From positions 40,832,001-40,896,000 of the forward strand of contig NC_090986.1 in NCBI RefSeq assembly GCF_041146395.1: 64,000 nt of DNA, read 5' to 3'. The translations under genes and the position numbers were made by a program. The notes under the pieces are model-generated. The model did no database searches. It worked only from the letters and a program-made list of their open reading frames with translations, and was not told the DNA's origin. Origin of the DNA: Eulemur rufifrons (Eukaryota; Chordata; Mammalia; Primates; Lemuridae). Positions 21,356 through 31,899 of this stretch are shown piece by piece; position 1 is the first letter of the stretch, and the number at the start of each line of letters is the position of its first letter.

Positions 21356-22828
21356 AAGCTGTTTGAGCTCCTGATATGTTTTGGTAATTAATCCCTTGTT
21401 CAGATGGATAAATATTTTCTCCCGTTCTGTAGAATGTTTCTTCACTTTGTTAATTGTTTCCTTTGCTATGTAGAAGCTTTATAGATTGATATAATCCCAA
21501 TTGTCTATTTTTGTCTTGATTGCCTATGCTTTGAGGTGTTACACAAAAAATCTTTGCCCAGAATAACGTCCTGAGTGTTTCTCCAATTTTTTCTTCTAGT
21601 ATTAGTAGTAATCCTGATTATTAATAGCATTAATAGTTTCGTAGTTACCAGTCTGAGATTTAAGTAAGTAATCCATTTTGATTTTGTTTTGTGCATGATG
21701 AGAGATAGGAGACTAGTGTCATTCATCTGCATATATTTATCCAGTTTCCCAGCACTATTTATTAAAAGGACTTCTTTCTCCATTTTAGATTTTTAGCAAC
21801 TTTATAGAAGATGAGCTAGTTGTAAATTCATGAATTTATGTCTAGGCTCTCTATTTTGCTCTTTTGGTCTATGTGTCTGTTTTTATGCCTGTACCATGCT
21901 GTTTTGATTACCACAGCTTTGTAGTAAAGTTTGAAACCAGATAGTGTGATGTCTCCAGCTTTGTTCTTTGTGCACAAGATTGTTTTGGCTATTTCAGGTC
22001 TTTTGTGGTTTCATCTGATTAAAAAATGAGCAAAAGATCTGAACAAACATTTCTCAAAAAAAGACAGACAAATGGTCAACAGGTATATGAAAAAATGCTC
22101 AACATCACTAATCATCATAGAAATGCAAATCAAAACCACAATGAAATATCATCTCACCCTAGTTAAAATGGCTTACATCAAAAAGACAGGCAATAACATA
22201 TGCTGCTGAGGACATAGAGAAAGGAGAAACCTTGGACACTCTTGGTGGGAATGTAAGGAGTGTAAATTAGTAGAGCCACTATAGAACAGTATAGAGATTC
22301 CTCAAAAACTAAAAATAGAATTATCATATGATCCAGTAATTCCACTACTGGGTATATATCCAAAAGGAAAGAAATCAATACATCAAAGAGATATCTGCAC
22401 TCCCATATTTATTGCAGCAGTATTGACAATAGCCAACATATGGAATCAATCTAAGTGTCCATCAACAGATGAATTGATAAAGAAAATGTGTATATACACA
22501 ATGGAATATTATTCAGCCATAAAAATGTGAAATCCTGTCATTTGCAGCAATACGGTTGGAACTGGAGGCCATTATGTTAAGTGAAATAAACCAAGCACAG
22601 AAGGACAAATATTACATGCTCTCACTAACATGTGGAAGCTAAAAAAGTGGATCTCATGAAGACAGAGAATAGATTGGTGGCTATCAGAGGCCAGGAAGGG
22701 GGCAGGATAGGGGGAAGACGAAGGGGAAAAAAAGAATATAGATGTGTTTATTACCACTGAACCGTACATTTAAAAATGGTAAAAATGACAAATTATATAT
22801 GTGTATTTTACTTTAATAAAATAAAATA
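21356..22828 (+). mobile_element. L1 with 5' inversion (twin priming)
   Basis: 21356-22018 is ORF2 in minus orientation; its reverse complement reads from about the 'KAGDIT' region to 'GLITKTYQELK'. From 22019 the strand flips and ORF2 continues in plus orientation from the segment just downstream ('gagcaaaagatctgaacaaa') through the Cys-rich region, the ORF2 end and an older 3'UTR ('ctgaaccgtacatttaaaaa') to 'ttaataaaataaaa'. The two pieces are adjacent in L1 coordinates with little missing, the signature of twin priming during target-primed reverse transcription. Many stops; inactive. A 92-codon minus-strand open frame at 21505-21783 is residual ORF2. Confidence 0.9.
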
Positions 22829-22837
22829 TCCTCTTTG

Positions 22838-22880
22838 TATACACACACATGCACACATACATATTCACACACACATATGC
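22838..22880. repeat. Imperfect (CA)n microsatellite
   Basis: 'acacacacatgcacacatac' and similar units directly after an L1 tail. Confidence 0.85.
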
Positions 22881-23694
22881 CTTTTGGCACAGATATGCTA
22901 TTCAAAGAAATTTGTCTTGAAGGAAAAAATAATCAAAGGAAGATGTAAGTACAAAGATGTTTAACAAAGCAATGCTTGCAATATCGCAGAAAATGAGAAC
23001 AGCAGGAAATTTATTGAGTAAATCATTATATACTGCATAAGGAAATGCTATTAATATGTAGCTGTTAAGTAGAACATAAAAGAGAAACAGGACACAATCC
23101 TATGAGCAGGATAATATTATTAATATTTCCACAAAGGGGGCTGAGCCAATTTCCAAAAAGCCCTATAAACTGGCAGAATCTTGGGGATATGACAACCTTC
23201 ATGCTCTTTTGTGCTTCCACACCAAGAGAAATAATTGGTGGTTATTTCAAGGCAAGATGCTCTGGGAAGAGCTTAAAGCTACTTTTTTGTGATATTCCAT
23301 CCTTACTTCCTTGACTTCCTCAAGGGTCCAAGACAAGATAATCCTGCAAATATTCATCTAAGAAGTACTGGTGAACCAATTTATCTTTGGGGAATGAGAA
23401 TCATCTCTATTGAAGGAACAGCATGAAAAACATGTATTCAGTAGGTTACAACAGATATAATTGTGCTTTTACAAGTGGAAATTAAGAGTCTTGCTCTAAA
23501 GTAGTAACTTACGTAGGCATCCTTTCATTTTGTGTTATATATACACTTCAATCCTAAATATATCTTCTTTAGATCAAGAAAAAAAGGCAAAATGTCCACC
23601 AATACATTTATTTACCTAAAAGAGACATTCAGTGTGACAGTATAACTTTCTACTGCCACATCCTTATGAATCTCTGGGATGCATAATCTGAGTT
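22881..23694. other. Unassigned sequence
   Basis: No gene or clear repeat. A 70-codon frame at 23102-23314 (+) shows no motif. Confidence 0.4.
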
Positions 23695-24480
23695 TTTAAA
23701 ATTTTTTATTTTATTTGTATAAATTTATGGGGTACGATTGTGGTTTTGTTGCATGGATAGATTGCATACTGGTGAAGTCAGGACTTTTAGTGTATCCATC
23801 ACCAGAATACCATAACATTATACCCATTAAGTAATTTCTCATCATCAATCCCCCTTCCACCCTCCCACCCTTCAGAGTCTCCAATGTCTATCATTCCACT
23901 TTCTATGACCATATGTACATATTATTTAGCTCCCACTTTATAAGTGAGAACATGTGGAATTGTTCTTTCTGTGTCTGAGTTGTTTTACTTAAGATGACTG
24001 CCTCTAGTTCCATCTATGTTGCTGCGAAAGACATAATTTCATTCTTTTTTTGTAGCTGAGTAGCGTTCCATGGGGGGTGTATTAATACATACATACCTCA
24101 TTTTCTTTATCCAGTCATCTGTTGATGGACACCATTCAGGTTGATTGCATGACTTCGCTATTGTGAAAAATGCCATGATAAACATATGGGTGAAGGTATC
24201 TTTTTGATACAATGATTTATTTTCCTTTAGGTAAATACCCAGTAGTGGGATTGTTGGATTGAATCATAGTTCTGTTTTTAGTTCTTTGATGTATCTCCAT
24301 ACTGTTTTCCATAGTGCTTGTACTAATTTACCTTTCCACCAACAGTGTATAAGCATTCCCTTTCTCCGAATCCTTCCCAACATCTAATGTTTTTTGTCTT
24401 TTTAATAGTAGCCATTCTCACTGGTGCAGGATGATATCTCATCGTGGTTTTAATTTTTATTTCTTTTATTAATGAGTTTT
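23695..24480 (-). mobile_element. L1 3' end (primate L1P/L1MA-age), minus strand
   Basis: Reverse complement of an L1 3'UTR and ORF2 3' end: 'tataaatttatggggtac', 'ataagtgagaacatgtgg', 'atctgttgatggacaccatt' and 'ggtaaatacccagtagtggg'. It is 5'-truncated near 24480. Its tail points left, so it inserted on the minus strand. No open ORF2 frame remains. Confidence 0.85.
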
Positions 24481-24551
24481 TGTGACCCAGTTTCAGCTTC
24501 TCTTGTTCAGAAAGAGAATTTTGAAATAAACAGCATGGATTCACATAGAAC

Positions 24552-24735
24552 TGCTGCTCTTAAACTTTAACATGCATGAGAATCACCTGGAGGACTTGTT
24601 GTAACACATATTTCTGGGGTTTAGTCCCAGAGTTTCTGATTCAGGTTTGGGGTATGGCTTGAATTTACACTTTTAACCAATTTTCAGGTGATGCTAATAC
24701 TGCCAATCTGGGGACCACACTTGTAGAGCTATTGA
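24552..24735 (+). mobile_element. MER5A hAT-Charlie element
   Basis: 'tgagaatcacctggaggact', 'cccagagtttctgattcagg', 'tttcaggtgatgctaatact' and 'ctggggaccacacttgtaga' reproduce nearly all of the ~190-bp MER5A consensus in order. Non-coding. Confidence 0.85.
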
Positions 24736-27095
24736 CTTAGAGAAATGAGGAACAAAGTAAGAACTCACATATTCCACCTAATATTTCTATCAGCATGTAC
24801 ATAAGAATTAAAGACAGACATTCCAAAAATGAATTTTCCTTACAATTTACACAAATACAAATCTATTGATTTATGATATGGTAACAGAAATATAATGTAG
24901 TAATACAGGTATGAATTAACTTCCTTGTACGGTTTTTGTAGATTTTATGCTTTAAATTGATGAAGGCATGAATACCAAAGTTTAGAATAGAATGAAGAAG
25001 TAATTTATTTAACTGAAGATTGTAGTGAAGCCAACCGATCCCTCAGTTCAGCATTATTAAATATTTTTATGAAATTAAGTGGTGGATGGTACAAATGAGA
25101 GTAATGAAATATCTTTTGTTATTTCTTATGCCATTATTTGAAAATTCTGAAGATTAAAAATAATAAATAATACTTATATTATTAAACCGTACACTAAATA
25201 GGGAGTTCTGATGAAGAGGTTGGGCACATGGTGGATCCAGCCAGTGATGGGCAGTGTGTTTTGTATGAATATATTTCATGATTGTATAAAGGGAGGCTCA
25301 GGGAATTCACAGAATTGCATAGATGGATGGCACAGCCAGAAAGGTGGAAAATGTTGCTCTCGGAGACCACTGGATGTACTTTCAGCACCAGAATTCTGCC
25401 ACCAAGTGGTTGCCATCATTTTCTTTTAACTTCTAGAATTAACCATTCAGATACTACTGCAAGCAATTTCATATTTGAAGCTTAATAAGCTTCTAGAATT
25501 TCCACATCTTTGTCAGTATTATGACTAACAGTTACTGACTACCTAGTAGGATACTGAGGCTAGTAAAGTCTCAACATTTTCAAAGGTCAGATTTCTGTAA
25601 TGCCTTTACTAACAGGTACAAGAAAATGTTTTGAAGTGATAAAGCAGAGCTCAAACACTAAGGGGAAAAATGAGAATACTCAAGGAAGGGAGAAGTCCAG
25701 TTAGGGATCCTGTGTTACTATGGGAGTGAGCAAGGGGCCCATGTTATTCAGCGATGGACTGGAGTGTAGTGTGTTCTCGTTCTTCCTCAGTTTAGTCAGT
25801 TGTGTGTGTATGTGCCCATACGTGTGTGCATGTGTGTGCATATGAGCACGTGTGTGTGAGGCAGTTGGCCACAAGCAATCATGGCACAATTTGAATCTCC
25901 AAAGTGTCATGAACATAATCATTATAGATTTATTTGTGGATATAACTGTACAACAGTAATGATTATTATCATTTTTCTTCTTCATGACCAGTGACCTCGT
26001 GCTTTTATCTATTTATTCCTAAAAATTCCCAGTAAATACTTTCCCATTTTCATAACAACAAAAACCTGCTCATCATACAATTCCTAACTGCTTCTACTTG
26101 ATTTCCCCCCACTCCTTTACCCGTAGGATCAGACACTGAATTGTTTCGCATGCCTGGAACTGATCCCTTCTTGTTTTATTTCAGGGATCATTTCTCTCAT
26201 CATTCATTAAGTCTAAAAGTCTAATGTGGGAGGAAACCCTTTTTTTCTCCTACTGATTTCCTAGAGGAGGGATTTTGACACTCCTCTCGCCTTTCTCTGC
26301 CTCTTTATTCACTCTGCTTCTGCTTGAGTTATCCGGGGCCATGTTTCTGTCTGGAAACATCTGGACCAGCTCAGCTGTGTTCTATTTGTGTTCCTCTAGG
26401 GAGCAAGTTGCCTGCAGTGAGTGTCAATTTTCCTTCTCCCTAGAGAAGCGGCTCTTTTCAAAGCAAGCTCCCCCAGTCTTGTGCTGCCTTGACTAGGTGG
26501 TTAAATCTAAAGAATTTTGGAGCTCAACATTAGCAAGCTCTCTTTGTTTACGGTCCTAAAGTGAAGTCTTTGAACCTGAATAGGGAAAAGAGATGCTATT
26601 AGTTTTAGCCACTGCAGATCACAATACCAAGTATAAATTGCATCCTAATCTTCCATCCCTATGGAATTGTGTGGATTTTATATTATTCCTAAATCCCTCT
26701 TTATCTTTCCCTTGCCACAATGGTTATGGTTTTGTGATTTCTCTCATTTTCCCTCTCCACTATGCGTGTATGCATATGTAGATATCTATAATATGATATG
26801 ATATCATGTAGATGTATGTATACATATACCCTTCTTTGTCCAGCTCCCCTTGGATACTGCCTTCCTTCATGCTGTCTTTTCCCTTCAGTGGCAACTCCGT
26901 ACCTAGATCATTCGTCATCAACTTTACCAAACTATTATCCCTGTTTCCTTGACTTAGTTATTAACTCCTGTGAAAAACTAGTGTTTGGTATCTAATACAA
27001 ATGGAAGAGACATCAGTAAAAACAAGACCAAAAAAAAAAAACATCAAAAATTAATCAGGATGATAAAGATGTCATTTCAAATTACTAATAAAAAT
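24736..27095. other. Unassigned sequence
   Basis: Over 2 kb without a recognisable gene or repeat except the GT tract at 25797-25860 and an AT-rich tract at 26760-26830. Open frames up to 94 codons have no motifs. An interval at 26275-26480 is slightly GC-richer and open in one frame, but lacks exon signals I would trust. Confidence 0.4.
25797..25860. repeat. Imperfect (TG)n microsatellite
   Basis: Interrupted 'tgtgtgtg' units with 'catacgtg' and 'cacgtg' breaks. Confidence 0.85.
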
Positions 27096-28060
27096 ATGTC
27101 AATTAATCAGTAAATGGATTGGGACACCTGAGTAGACATCTGAAATAATAAATTGGACCTCCATATTACACCCTATGCAAAATAAATGCCAGATAGATTG
27201 TACAATTAAAATAATAATAAATTAAATAACATAATAAAAATAAAAAATAAAGATAATAAAACATTAAAAAGTTTAGAAAGAAATGAGAAATATATAATCT
27301 TGAATTGTGAAAAAAATTGTAAGTATGACACAAAGCTCAAAATTCATAAAGGAAAAGAGTTTTTAAATTTAATTATAACTTGTGTACCACTTGATTGATA
27401 GTAATATAGTAATTGGGTAATATCTGTCAAAATGACAGATGCATACATTCTCTTTTACACCAGAAATTCTTTTTTTTTTTTTTGAGACAGAGTCTCATTC
27501 TGTTGCCCAGGCTAGAGTGAGTGCCGTGGCATCAGCCTAGGTCACAGCAACCTCAAACTCCTGGGCTCAAGTGATCCTCCTGCCCTCAGCCTCCTGAGTA
27601 GCTGGGACTACAGGCATGTGCCACCATGCCCGGCTAATTTTTTCTATATATTTTTAGTTGTTCAGCTAATTTCTTTGTATTTTTAGTAGAGACAGGGTTT
27701 CACTCTTGCTCAGGCTGGTCTCGAACTCCTGAACTCAAACGAGCCACCCACCTCGGCCTCCCAGAGTGCTAGGATTACAGGCGTGAGCCACTGTGCCCGG
27801 CCAACACCAGCAATTCTTGTCCTAGTATTCTTTCCAGAAATATACTGGCAGGTGTAAAAAACAATACATTTAGAAGAACATTCATTTTAGCACGGTTTAT
27901 TAATAAAAAATATTAGAGAGTATAACTGTCCTTCAAAAAAGGACTGATTAATTTTTGGTATGTACTTGGAGATAAATGTAGCAGTTTAAAAAATAAAGCA
28001 GCTTGATGTTTATTAATGATTGATTTACATAGGCTGATTCACAAGATAACTTGTGAATTA
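27096..28060 (+). repeat. Ancient L1M/HAL1-like fragment split by an Alu
   Basis: The left part (to 27456) and right part (from 27819) contain diverged ORF2-like text: 'ccctatgcaaaataaatgcc', then 'cctagtattctttccagaaa', 'agaagaacattcattttagc' and 'atgtagcagtttaaaaaata'. These parallel the 'ttctaggaatttatcc', 'gatgttcatcacagcatta' and 'atgcagccattaaaaa' phrases of old L1/HAL1. Very diverged. Confidence 0.45.
27472..27802 (-). mobile_element. Lemur-type dimeric Alu, minus strand, with ~15-bp target duplication
   Basis: Same body as the Alu at 12776-13114, minus orientation, with poly(T) at the left. The flanks 'acaccagaaattctt' (27457-27471) and 'acaccagcaattctt' (27804-27818) match at 14 of 15 positions. 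It has more CpG decay than the 12.8- and 39.6-kb copies (for example 'ccactgtgcccggcc' at its head), so it is older. Confidence 0.93.
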
Positions 28061-28137
28061 GGGAAAAGTCAGGTGAGAACAGCAGGTGCAGTAGCTTACT
28101 TCTTACGTAAAAAAGAAAGATGAAGATGGAGACAAAG

Positions 28138-28162
28138 ATATATATACACACACACATACATC
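28138..28162. repeat. Short TA/CA dinucleotide tract
   Basis: 'tatatatacacacacacata' is directly visible. Confidence 0.8.
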
Positions 28163-28299
28163 TTGCGGCTCTGTATGAATACACAAGAAATCAGTGACTG
28201 TGGTTCACCTAGTGAGAGGATAGCAAACCAAGAAATGAATGAGAATGATATTTTTCATCAAATCATTTTTGGAACTTTCAGTTTTGCATGATGTCCATG

Positions 28300-28705
28300 T
28301 GTTACTTGTCAGCTCCACCGTTCTCCACCCCCTCTCACCTCTGCAGCCACACTGGCTCCTTTCCGTCGATTTCACACACCAAGCAGGCTCCCATCAAGGA
28401 CCTTTGCACTTGCTGGTTCCTCTGCATGACTGACTCTCTCATTTCCCTCAGGTCTCTGGCCAAAGACCAGGGGGTGTCCTTTCCGAAGCACACCCCTATC
28501 ACTCTCTAGGCATCTTATCATGATTTTGGTCACAGCTTTTTATCACTTGACATATTTTTTCCTTATCTGTCTCTCTTCAAAGTAATCTCCATAAGAGTAG
28601 GAAATTCATCTGTATTATTCATTGCTATATCCCCAGCATCTAGAATGGTGCTTGGCTCAGAGTGGAAACTCAGTGTTTCAATTAATAAGTGCATATATGA
28701 TAATA
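28300..28705 (+). repeat. L2 LINE 3' region
   Basis: 'caaggacctttgcacttgct', 'ccctcaggtctctggccaaa', 'tccataagagtaggaaattc' and 'tatatccccagcatctagaa' are L2 landmarks in consensus order. Its longest open frame (73 codons) is not a gene. Confidence 0.8.
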
Positions 28706-28894
28706 TAAAATATATGTTCAGTGAATATTCTAGTATCATCCATTCACTTATTGAAAAGTACTATTAGAAAGAACCTCTCTCAGGCAGACAGCAAGGGTAA
28801 CATCTGTGAACTGAACGTATGAATATTAAAGTAAATGAACAACATTTGATTGATGGGCATTCAATAAATAATTATAAGTGTAACTACTAAATGT

Positions 28895-29040
28895 TAGCTA
28901 TAGTTTACAAAGAGATTGCTACTGTAGCATCTGATCCTCACAACTATACAGACAGGTATGATTAATGCTCCTTTTTATAGACGAGGAAATGTTGCCAGAG
29001 GGTTAATGTTACTTGCCCTTGCTCAAACAGAACTTATGTT
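28895..29040 (+). repeat. MIR SINE fragment
   Basis: 'gcatctgatcctcacaacta', 'ttttatagacgaggaaatgt' and 'ttaatgttacttgcccttgc' match the MIR core. Confidence 0.65.
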
Positions 29041-29049
29041 GCAGAATAA

Positions 29050-29285
29050 TGGCAGGTGAGATTTATTGTGCTTTCAAACTGTGCCCAACTGTGTATAAGT
29101 GCTTTTCAGGAATCATGTCAATGAATCCCACAAGAACACTCTGAGAAACCTACTATCCCCATGTTGTGGATGGAAGTTGAGATTCAGGCTGAGTTACAGA
29201 GCTGGCTGAGTTACAGAGCTAGCTAAATTAGGATTCAGAAGTAGGCAGTCTGGACCTCAGATATGACTCTACTGCCTCCCTTGGG
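29050..29285 (+). repeat. MIR SINE with an internal 17-bp tandem duplication
   Basis: 'cccacaagaacactctgaga', 'ctatccccatgttgtggatg' and 'taggattcagaagtaggcag' follow MIR wording. Within it 'ggctgagttacagagct' occurs twice back to back (29187-29203, 29204-29220), so the core is locally duplicated. Confidence 0.65.
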
Positions 29286-30139
29286 CCTCAGCCACCCTCT
29301 GCTTTACTCTTGCATCTGTGCTGTCACCAGTACAGACGCCTCCTGGTAGACAAACTGCATTTTGTCGGAGGTGTTCAGAATGCACACTTGAGTAGTATAC
29401 AGAGATATCATACTCAACACATTAGCTAGAAAAAAAAAAAAAACCTGCATTGCCAGAAGTTCTTAAGTAAAATATCAAAAATACTGCCATTCAACATTTC
29501 AGGTTATGGCTCATAAATAGATTTTTCAACTGTGTGTAGCACTCAAGGCTCCTTGAAACCATCATATATTCAAACATTTCATATGGGAGAATTGCTGTTG
29601 CTATGAATACATTTTTAAAATCTCTTACCTTTGGCACTCACTATTTCTCTTTTTTTTTTTTACATTTTGAAACAAGTTACACTAAGCAATGTAATCTTAT
29701 TCTGAATGATTTCTTAATATGTTGAACAATTCTCATGGATCTGTAAACTGAACTATTCCAAAGCCATGCCATAATAAATAGTGCCTCATTACAGTCAGAT
29801 AGTATAAATACTATCATTTCTTGAGTTTGGGCATGCATTTGTTCTTTTACAATGCTGAAAAGATAGGTAGGAGGATTGGATTTGATGTAGTATATTAATG
29901 AGATTTTTCTAAACCGCAATTACTCCCTTACACAGTTTTATTTTTTGTAAAGGTGATAAATTACTAAACATATGCTGTGTGACTCGAAGTTGTTTGGTGA
30001 AGAGGATGAGATTGATGAGCCCAGATGGACCCTTTCATTGAAGACAGAAGACCAAGATGATTCAAATTTTAATTAGGTCTGCTAATAAGACGTATGTAAG
30101 GAAGAGGTAGATATAAGAACTTTCTCAAAATCATTCATG
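29286..30139. other. Unassigned sequence
   Basis: No gene recognised. An A tract at about 29430-29443 and a T tract at about 29651-29661 are low-complexity. Confidence 0.4.
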
Positions 30140-30248
30140 CCTTCACCAATATGTGTTTGTGGGCCTATGTGGGCTAGGCCATGTATTAGAAACTAGACAC
30201 TCAGTAAGAAGACAGTTCTGGCCTTCACAGAACTTATACTCTATTGTA
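30140..30248 (-). repeat. L2 LINE 3' end, minus strand
   Basis: 'ttcatgccttcaccaatatg', 'gggctaggccatgtattaga' and 'tggccttcacagaacttata' are the inverted L2 terminus ('ttcaacaaatatttattgag' ... 'catggagcttaca'). Confidence 0.5.
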
Positions 30249-30765
30249 GTCAGTACTTTGTAAATATTGGTATTTACCCTAATGAAGTTTCCATAAATTC
30301 TAAGACATTTTCTGATTATATCACATTAACCAATTACCAAGACCATTGACAAAGATCACAGTAATATATCAAAGTAAGTAAATATATAGAGATTCTAAAT
30401 CCTTGAAGAAACACTATTGTTGAAGCATAGGAAGCTGATGTAGAGGGGATATAATTAAGCTGTAATGATGTTTACTTTTTAATTAAGTAAAGTTTGTTTC
30501 CTTGATTCTTAAAGCTTGTCTTTCTGAAAATACAGTTTGGTGTTAATCCCCAAATCCTGCATGGAACCTCATGAAAATGAAGACTCACTTCAAAAGAAAT
30601 TATAACCTCATAAAGTGGGTGGTATGTCACATATGGAGATTTAAAAACAGTATGAGAATTTTAGACATTGGCTATGAATAAAAAGGATCTTTAGTAATGG
30701 CAATCAAAGCATTTTCTATATTTCAGGGTGGCTGCCAATGCTAATTCATAAATTATTATTGTTAT
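30249..30765. other. Unassigned sequence
   Basis: Nothing recognisable on either strand. Confidence 0.4.
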
Positions 30766-30767
30766 CT

Positions 30768-31060
<293 letters not shown>

Positions 31061-31489
31061 TATAAGCCTATAAATTATTTTTTATGTAAGAATCAAACTA
31101 TACTTGCAAAAGAATAGTTGATTTGATTGAATAGGTAAACAAAGAAAAGGTAGCTCAGCATTAAAAGGAACATCTATCCACCATTATTCAGGGGGAGAAG
31201 CTGGTAAACAACATTAAAGAACATCCATTATTTTTTTTGTCTCTGTAAATGATTTTTATTCTTCCTGTTTTGATAAAGGTCAACCCTTGTGCCTTTTTGT
31301 TTAATCTCCCCCTCCAAAGCAAAGAAGATGTCATTATTTCCTGAAATAAAAATAAAATAAAATAAAAGCCATCAGAAATCAGCACATTTATTTGTGTCCA
31401 CAAATATCTTTTCCTATTTCAGCTCTTCCATACTGAAGAAAACCCCAAGAATAATGGATAACAAGGATTAAGTGAACGTTAGGTTCCAG
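31061..31489. other. Unassigned sequence
   Basis: No gene; a run of 'aaaataaaat' units near 31347-31366 is low-complexity. Confidence 0.4.
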
Positions 31490-31665
31490 ATTGTGTCAAA
31501 TGCCTTATAAATAAGTATTGTCTTAAAAGATCTATTAACCCCATTTTCAAATAGTACGATCAACACACAAGAAGTAAAGGAACTTGTCCAAGGTCACATA
31601 GTTGATAAGTGGCCGAGCAGGAAGAGGAATCCAGATGAATGTGACTCCAGTCCTGAAGGCTGTCC
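31490..31665 (+). repeat. MIR SINE
   Basis: 'ttaaccccattttcaaatag', 'gaacttgtccaaggtcacat' and 'gttgataagtggccgagcag' match MIR well. Confidence 0.7.
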
Positions 31666-31899
31666 TAAGCCTGCCCTGTATCTCCTACCAGTTCTAGGTC
31701 CCAAACCATCCTCCTTCTCCAGGGACTTTGAGCTGGGATTATCCCATTGGATTCTGAGTACTCCATCTTTCCCTCTCCATAGCTCTTTTCCATTCACAGG
31801 CAAGCATGTACTTTAGGAGATGAGAGGAATGAAGGCATGAGATGCAAATAGTGTGTATATGACAACCATACATTATGGAATAATTTCTGCAGTAGGGAC

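Noticed and set aside
21505..21783. 92-codon minus-strand frame as a separate gene
   Set aside because: It is residual ORF2 of the inverted L1 segment and ends at mutations within that element.
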